A stretch of DNA of 64,000 nt, taken from assembly GCA_964030785.1 (NCBI GenBank), contig OZ034970.1:40066377-40130376 (forward strand), read 5' to 3'. A program made the position numbers and the translations under genes. This stretch comes from Siderastrea siderea. Taxonomy: Eukaryota; Cnidaria; Anthozoa; Scleractinia; Rhizangiidae. A model generated the notes under the pieces. The model was not told the DNA's origin and ran no database searches. It worked only from the letters and a program-made list of their open reading frames with translations. Positions 57,629-64,000 of the stretch are shown piece after piece (positions within the stretch are counted from its first letter, which is position 1; each line of letters begins with the position of its first letter).

Positions 57629-57872
57629 AGGGACCCGGGGTAACTTTTCGGGGTAACTTTTCGGGCCCGGAACTATATTTTAAAAACAAAATCTATAGTA
57701 CGCTGGCGTAGTTTTTAGCCCGCATATCAGCCCGACTTGTTTTTACCAACTTAGAATTTTATTGCTCAGCTCTTAAAACCAACAAAATTTGAGTCTTAAA
57801 AGTAGATAACGGGCACATAAAATAGCTTTCCGGGCCCAAAAAGTTATCAGGACTTTCGATAAACGGGCCCCA
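57620..57872. mobile_element. MITE with CTGGGGCC...GGGCCCCAG ends, abutting the previous one
   Basis: Left CTGGGGCC...GGTAACTTTTCGGGCCCGG, right complement CCGGGCCC...AGTTATC...GGGCCCCAG. It shares the CTGGGGCC junction with the neighbouring element, so one may have inserted at the edge of the other. Confidence 0.78.
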
Positions 57873-60091
57873 GGATTGGAAAAAAGGGGTTAATTGAGGG
57901 GTGCGGATCTCTGGTCCCTTCCCTTGGGTACAAGCGCTATTAATTCTATTCAATATCAGACCCGACCGGCGTTTAGAAGTAGTCTTCGCAGTGTGCTGCT
58001 CGCGGGTACAGAAAGCTATGCCACCGTACAGGTCAAGGAAAGGAGAAAAGGTAGAGGAATAACAAAGGGTTGACGTATAGCTAACAACTCTATTCGCAAA
58101 ACAAACAAGTAAACAGACAAAAAATGACATCAACGGCAACATCAACAACAGAAAAGAATGCAAACACCAAACCATTGTTACGGAAATTATGACGAAAATT
58201 TCACGGTAAGAAGACTCAAAGAAGAGGGGACCACCAATGCAAAGGCGTATGACGCAAGACTGTGTATTCCTTCAGGAAGCTGTCTTGCTGGCCACACCGC
58301 CTGTCAGCCTGACATAGGTTGGAGCTGGACCGGCTACGCACTACAGAAGCTATGTAACATTTTAACATCACCCTTCAATTCCTGACCTGGAATCCTCAAG
58401 AAAGGAAGGAAGGACAGAGGGCGGCCGACGTGACACAGACACTGAGTTGAAGGTGTTACCTGGACCGGAGTAAAACGGTAGCTCACTCTAGCCTAGGTTC
58501 AAATATTAAGCTCTGTGTTAAGTCTGCAACGTTAAAAGGAAAGCTTGACCCTAAATACTGCTATTGAAAACAAAATACAACTTAATTCGAACTCGATCTC
58601 GAAACTCGAACTCGAATAGCCTGAATTTCAGTTGGTTCCTCTCTCGGGATAGTAAGCAAATAGAAACGACGGCTAAAAATCTCGCGCGGGCAAAACGGTT
58701 TGCTGACAGTTTTAAGCGAAAATTCATCGAAACTGATAGGGATTTCGATAGAAACTTCTACATTTTCTCAATTTTATGGCGGGAACTGCCTGCGCTGTGA
58801 AGTCTTAAACTCCTGAGGACAGTCTTTTCTAACTCTTCATAGCCCACCTTTACACCAGACAAGAATACAGGCATCAGGTTGTCCATTAGAGTAAGATACT
58901 GGGTTGCTGTGCTGCGCGCCCAGTTCACGTTAGTGTCAACAGCAGTTACCTAACCAGTTAAGGAAGGGAAAATTTGATTTAATGGAAGAATACCGAGTTT
59001 CTTGAAAGGACTACGTTTCATAGAAACTAAAAACAAGAATTCTTGCAATCACACTGTGGAATATACACGCAACTCGTTCTTCTTAGGGGTCAAGCAAGCG
59101 CTACTATCCGCGAACAAATCAACCAATACTACTAGAAAGTATCGATATTTTTACGCATGCGCTGGGATCGGTGATATCTACTATTTGGTATCGACACGAT
59201 CCAACCTCATTGATAGTGTAAAAAGTGACCCAAAATAATGTGCGGGTACCCGTCGTATAATCACACCGTTTCAATGTTCTTGTGGTTGTCACGGGTTCGC
59301 TTTTGTTTCATCCTTTCACAGCTGCAAGGTTTAGGGTTTCTTTGTTTAGCAGCACTATAATTCTGGTATTGCTGCGTTTTGCGAGTATGGCTTCGCACTG
59401 AACGATAAAACAAGGATTAGATCATCAACTCTGCAATCTCGTAACCCTCTCACGGAACAATTAATGTATCGGCAAACCGACCAATCAAAGCTCAGTTAAC
59501 CTGATACAAGGACTGTTAGCACATCTCGTGGTGCGTTTATGGGACAACATTGTAGAGACCGAGGGGAAGATATATTTGGGCCTCCGTTGTTTCCTTGACG
59601 GAGGCCTGGCAAAGGAAAGAGTCCATATGGAAGCCAGGGTCCCCATTGCACCGGATTTTGAGGAGGTACGGCGTCTTATTTCTGCACTTTTCGCGAGCCA
59701 TTGAATGGTTATCTCAATATCAAAGCTAAGATCACGCAGGCTGTCGGTATTTTGAGTAAACCGGTTATACTTTCCCCGCACTTCGGGCATGTTCGATTAA
59801 GGAACCATTAATCAAGCGAAATATGATCATCTCTTCTTGCGATATAAGATGGGAGCTCGTTTATTTAGGAGGTGGTCAGGGCTAATTACACGGTTGAGCT
59901 GATATAGTGTTCGATGTTTGACAGAATGTTTTCAAGGACTCACACCAGGTACCAGAAATGATGTTTTCATCATTAATGATGTCCGTCAGTTTTGAAGTTA
60001 AGGACCGTCAGGGAAAGGGAAACTGCTGATCGCAGCGTTTTTGCACACTTGTCAAATTTTCATTAGTACAATTACCATTTTTATTCCACAG
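57873..60091. other. Intergenic or intronic DNA
   Basis: No convincing exon. A degenerate (CTCGAA)n run lies at about 58582-58618. Several 70-100 codon open frames show no domain or splice support. Confidence 0.5.
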
Positions 60092-60298
60092 AATTACCTG
60101 CCTATAACACATGGTTTTTCTCCAGCGCCACTGGTGCCGGAATGCCATCCACCGACAAATTTCCACTTGTTGGAGATGCAAACTAAGCCGGAGCTGAGGT
60201 GTAATATTGACGATGGTTCCGAGGACGTCGATATGGATTTTATGATGGAAATGCCACTTGAATGCGAGAATGGAAACGAGTCGGTTTGTATTACGTAA
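60092..60298 (+). CDS. Putative terminal exon of an unknown acidic protein
   Basis: Acceptor TTATTCCACAG ends at 60091. The frame reads NYLPITHGFSPAPLVPE, then ECHPPTNFHLLEM, RCNIDDGSEDVDMDFMMEM and CENGNESVCIT to a TAA at 60296-60298. An AATAAA follows 58 bp later. Its RC-[LI]-D...SED..MD...EM pattern resembles the start of the exon at 55.4 kb, so the two may belong to one small family. No upstream exon was identified. Confidence 0.42.
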   Translation, partial: NYLPITHGFSPAPLVPECHPPTNFHLLEMQTKPELRCNIDDGSEDVDMDFMMEMPLECENGNESVCIT

Positions 60299-60355
60299 AT
60301 TTGCCTTTTTCAGCGTTCTGCTTGTGGGGAGAGAAGAAAAGATAGCGCTCGAGAA

Positions 60356-60361
60356 AATAAA
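60356..60361 (+). terminator. Poly(A) signal AATAAA after the 60.1-kb exon
   Basis: Placed 58 bp past the stop codon, which supports a 3'-terminal exon. Confidence 0.4.
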
Positions 60362-63150
60362 TATTTTGAGGGGAAAAGGAGAGAGGAATACTTGAATTAA
60401 GAGAGGAAGGAGAAATTACTCGCACGCCAGCATCTTTCACTCCCATACAATCTGGATGCCTGAAGAGGACGTATGTACTCAGTTTAGGGGTTCCTTCAGC
60501 TAGCTGTGTTTTGGGTCATTTTGCAACTGAAGAACAAAAGCATACTACCTCGAGCTTTTTTGCACATTGTGAAAGTACGCTCCGAAAGAGCCATCGACAC
60601 TGCTGAAAAAAGCATCCTTAAATCAGTAACTGCCTGAACGGAATATTACATGTTGTTTTAAGGTGAAAATATACCTAAGAAAATTTAAAACTCTTTGCAA
60701 CAGTGTTTTTGCGTTAGGATTTTAGTTTTTGCGTGCCTATAATGCAAAATGCAGTACTTGCGCGGTTCAGGAAAACAAGCCTTTGAAAAATTACGTAATT
60801 GTGCTCCGAAATTTCTTTGATTTCATTTATTTTTTGGCCACTGTGCAAGTGCACTATAAAGCTCAAAATTGCACACTCAATTTTAGTTTTTTATTTTTCA
60901 GCAGCTTCGATTGTTTTCTTTCTTCAGAAAAAAGTTGGATTAAGTCTGCGATGACCAAAAATTCCGCCTAGTGAGATAACAAGAACGACAACTGAGAACA
61001 ATTAATGACTTAACAAACTATGACTATAGCCTCTCTCTGGCGGTGTTAGGGGAATCCGCTGAAAAAGTGCAGGCACAAACGACGAGGAGATCAATATCCT
61101 GCGCCTGCACTCACTTCGTTAAGCAGAGTCTCCTTCACCCCAAAACAACCTTTGTGCCTTTTCAGAGGACCGTGTAGCATGTCAGTAAACTTCATGTTTT
61201 TTGCTTCATTTCAGTCTCAATCTAAATTTCTCAATCTTCTCGCCGTAAGGATCAGTTTACTGTTGTTTACTTTAGTCTTCAGTAAACTTAGGCTGATAGA
61301 CTATCTAACAATTTCTAAAAAACGATATTTAAATAGTGGTGCATTTCATACTTTAAACTTTAAAACAAGTGACTAGTGATCCTTCATGGAAAGGTTTCTT
61401 CTTTGCGTACTTGCAAGCGGATTATCTATAAGTGCGGAAATAAGTATTCCGATTATTTACATCTTCGTTCTTTCGACGTTCGTTCTTTCTGGTCGATCTT
61501 TCTCATCTCGGTTCCTTCGATTTCTCGTTTCTCCTCTCGTTTGTTTCCTGGCTTACTTGATTTTGACATCCGGTCGGCGGTTGATAATAGATTGTTCGTT
61601 CGTTCGTTCGTTCGAATTCAAGTTCTTTTTGGTTCGTTTTGTATTCTCTAGGAGAGACTTGCAAGCAACTTAAACGCTTTTAAATCGCAAATAAGAAGGC
61701 GTGATCTATCGACCTTTCTACAAGGTGGATGCATGGGCTGCCAACTATGCAATTCTTAGTTTCTGTAAATATACATAGATTATTTTAAATTGGTTTTTTA
61801 TGTAAGAAGCTTTGTCATTATTTTGTGTATATGTGTCACAGTTAATTTTATTACAGTTTTTTATTGTTAGTTAGGTGTCCCCTTTTAGGAGGGGGATTTC
61901 CACTCCATTGAAATAATCGTAAACAATTAAAGTCCCCGTGTACAATGCACGGGCAAAGGAAGTAAAGGACACACATTAGACATATGATCAGTATGAGATA
62001 TGATCATTAATAGAGACATGATCATTAATTCCAAGGAACAGTGCTAGTATAAGGCATAACTAGTTTGTTGTAAGCCGCAGTGACATGTGTGAGTTTTATT
62101 TGGGCAAGCTGCCCAACACGATCTTTTGAAAAACCAGTGTACGGGCAAAGTCTTCACACAGGCAGCGCGACATCTGACGAAAATGCGATTTCCACTTCGC
62201 GCTGAAAATAAAGTTGAAAAGTTGAATTGGTTAAGTGAAGCTGTAAAAAAAGTACCCGCCGTATTCTCATAAAGGAAATAGCGGATTTGTATTCGCCACG
62301 CTTTGTTTTCGTGCTTCTCAAAATAAAGGCCTCCAAGACGTTAATTTTTTAAATAAAGCCCTTCTTTTAGTGTTGGTTTTTACACTGCGAGAGAGAATCA
62401 CGAAATAATTGTGTAGCCCAACAGGTTAAACGAGGCAAACAATCTGAGTGCCTTTCACAGCGTTTCTTGGAATTTAGGTCGAGAAAACAGACCGCATTTG
62501 AGCACGAGTTTGTTAGGTGAAATGCGGCAGCCCGTAAACGATTAGAACGAGCGTAAGAATTACGTGTAAAGACTCGATAGAGACGATTTTCGCATCATTA
62601 TCTCGAGAGAAAAACCAGAGGAAGTAGAGAATGCTTTGGAGGTTTGCTACGATCCCTGGATCAGTGCGTGTGCAACGCATGGATACTCTTTCGGTTACAG
62701 GTTTCTAACAGCTCGCCAGTATGAGGGTGTCAATGGGGTATACCTCTAGTCAGTAAACAGTTAAAAAAATCCGTTTTAGTCAGTAAACAGTAAAAAAAAT
62801 CCCTTTTAGTCAATAAACAGTAAACGGGGAAAAAGTCAGTTAATAATTAACGTTTACTAACTTTTTTCTCACAATGTAGTCAACAGCGATGTTGATCACA
62901 ACCTTTCATCTTCTTAGTGGTAGCAAAAAATCCTAGAATCGATAAAACGGTCTTAAATAAAAAAAATAAAAATAAAAAACAGCATGGAGAATACTTCACT
63001 GACGAACGGGTGAGTTTCTGACGAGTGAACAAAAATCACATGCGCGCATTTTTCTATGGCTTAAACTCTATTGTTGAAGACAGCAGCAAGCAGAATCGAC
63101 AGAATCAAACAGGAGTCACCATCAAGTGGTCTCAAGTGCCAACCGTAAGA
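60362..63150. other. Intergenic DNA
   Basis: No gene seen. A (TTCG)5 run is at 61595-61614, giving a Phe/Val/Arg/Ser artefact frame. Confidence 0.55.
62745..62830. repeat. ~33-bp tandem repeat (AGTCAGTAAACAGT...AAATCC)
   Basis: Three consecutive units with small changes, each TTTTAGTCAGTAAACAGT followed by an A-run and TCC. Confidence 0.8.
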
Positions 63151-63545
63151 CTTAAAGGGGCTACGTCACCCTTTCTAGTGTCGCTTTAAAAAGCCAAAGG
63201 ACATATTTATATCAGTGGGAACCTAAACAAATTGGTCCAGCTTTGTTTAAATTTTTTCTACTAGTGCTCTAAGAGTAAACATAAGTGTCCAGAATCCTTC
63301 AGCAGCATAAGACCTGGCTGGAAATGGATTGCAACTTGAAAACAATTAGGCTAATGTTTTCAAGTTTATCGTCGTGGTGAACTCAAAAACTCTGATTATG
63401 ATATATTCTTTCTTCGCAAATTCACTTGATATCTTTCTTTTAGTGTTGTACAAGCTGATGTTGTGTCTGAGAAAGGTAGTAAGTTTTAATGTAGGGCAGT
63501 TCTGACCCAAAAACGTCGAAATCTCCATGACATAGCCCCTTTAAG
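63151..63545. mobile_element. MITE with CTTAAAGGGGCTA ends
   Basis: Left CTTAAAGGGGCTACGTCACC, right complement of CTTAAAGGGGCTATGTCA, 395 bp. Tips resemble those of 28152-28683 (AAAGGG.CTA.GTCACC). Confidence 0.78.
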
Positions 63546-64000
63546 GTCCCTTAATTGACACCAAGAAAGCCCTCCACGTGCAGCCTGAAGTTATTGAAGC
63601 TCTCAATTAAATAATATTCTTGAGCGAAAACGCTCGATAACTTCGGCATTACACAGCACAAATGGATGCCATGCCACGTTTGCCACGGCCGAAAGTCAGG
63701 AGAGACCCTGGAACGATTATATAAAGCCGCAGATACAGCGCAGGCTCAGGGGTTGTCACGAAAATCAGTCACGCAGCAGACTAAAAACGACAACAATGGT
63801 CGGAAGGTCTTAGCAGGGTCGAAAATCGACTCAAAAATGATTTAAACGAAGTAATGGCAATCTCAATTTTTTTATTTGCACAGAAAAAACGTTCAAAATT
63901 TGTCTTCTATGTACCGCATACGCTAAGAAAACGGCTTCCTTTTATACGATAGTCAGCTCGTATTTTGTTATTTATACGCTTACGATAACAAAAATCCACT

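Noticed and set aside
58158..58800. Exons of an unknown gene (75- and 78-codon frames)
   Set aside because: No acceptor/donor pair keeps a frame across them, and part is a (CTCGAA)n repeat.
61376..61673. Two overlapping 90-residue frames rich in Ser, Phe, Val and Arg
   Set aside because: Driven by T-rich and (TTCG)n simple sequence; hydrophobic look is compositional, with no splice or poly(A) support.

Overview
The window is animal nuclear DNA, AT-rich, with genes split into many short exons bounded by GT/AG. The gene content (HECTD1, a Siva-like protein and an ATF3/JDP2-type bZIP factor) and a dense load of small foldback transposons of kinds I associate with cnidarian genomes suggest a cnidarian, most likely a stony coral. 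The species call is inference; no search was run.

Layout. (1) 1-18.1 kb, minus strand: the 5' part of the E3 ubiquitin ligase gene HECTD1. Seventeen coding exons join in phase to about 1,158 residues (Met start at 17964, last exon ending at 806). The rest, including the HECT domain, lies beyond the left edge. Its introns hold at least eight inverted-repeat elements. (2) 18.5-22.1 kb, plus strand: a two-exon, 182-residue Siva-like gene, head-to-head with HECTD1 across 592 bp. Its intron holds a 1.1-kb element with a 132-codon ORF. (3) 22-28.7 kb: almost wholly repeats, including a 1.3-kb element carrying a degenerate ~60-bp tandem array, several short hairpin elements with clear target-site duplications, and a reverse-transcriptase remnant. 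(4) 29-43 kb: no convincing gene, but large local duplications (a 1.47-kb pair and a ~3-kb pair plus a diverged third copy). These carry eight full CRE palindromes (TGACGTCA). (5) 43.2-46.7 kb, plus strand: a four-exon bZIP gene of the ATF3/JDP2 type, 210 residues, with TATA box and poly(A) signal. (6) 46.8-52.7 kb: a second set of local duplications, some with the CRE-like site TTACGTCA. (7) 53-64 kb: repeats plus two small acidic unknown reading frames at 55.4 and 60.1 kb. The first is interrupted by a 76-bp hairpin insertion with an 8-bp target duplication.

The most interesting picture is the bZIP locus. A gene whose product should bind TGACGTCA lies among repeated DNA modules that each carry that site in a shared context. 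This suggests an auto- or cross-regulatory array, or a repeat family that spread CRE sites. HECTD1 and Siva may share a bidirectional promoter. No rRNA, functional tRNA or CRISPR array was seen.
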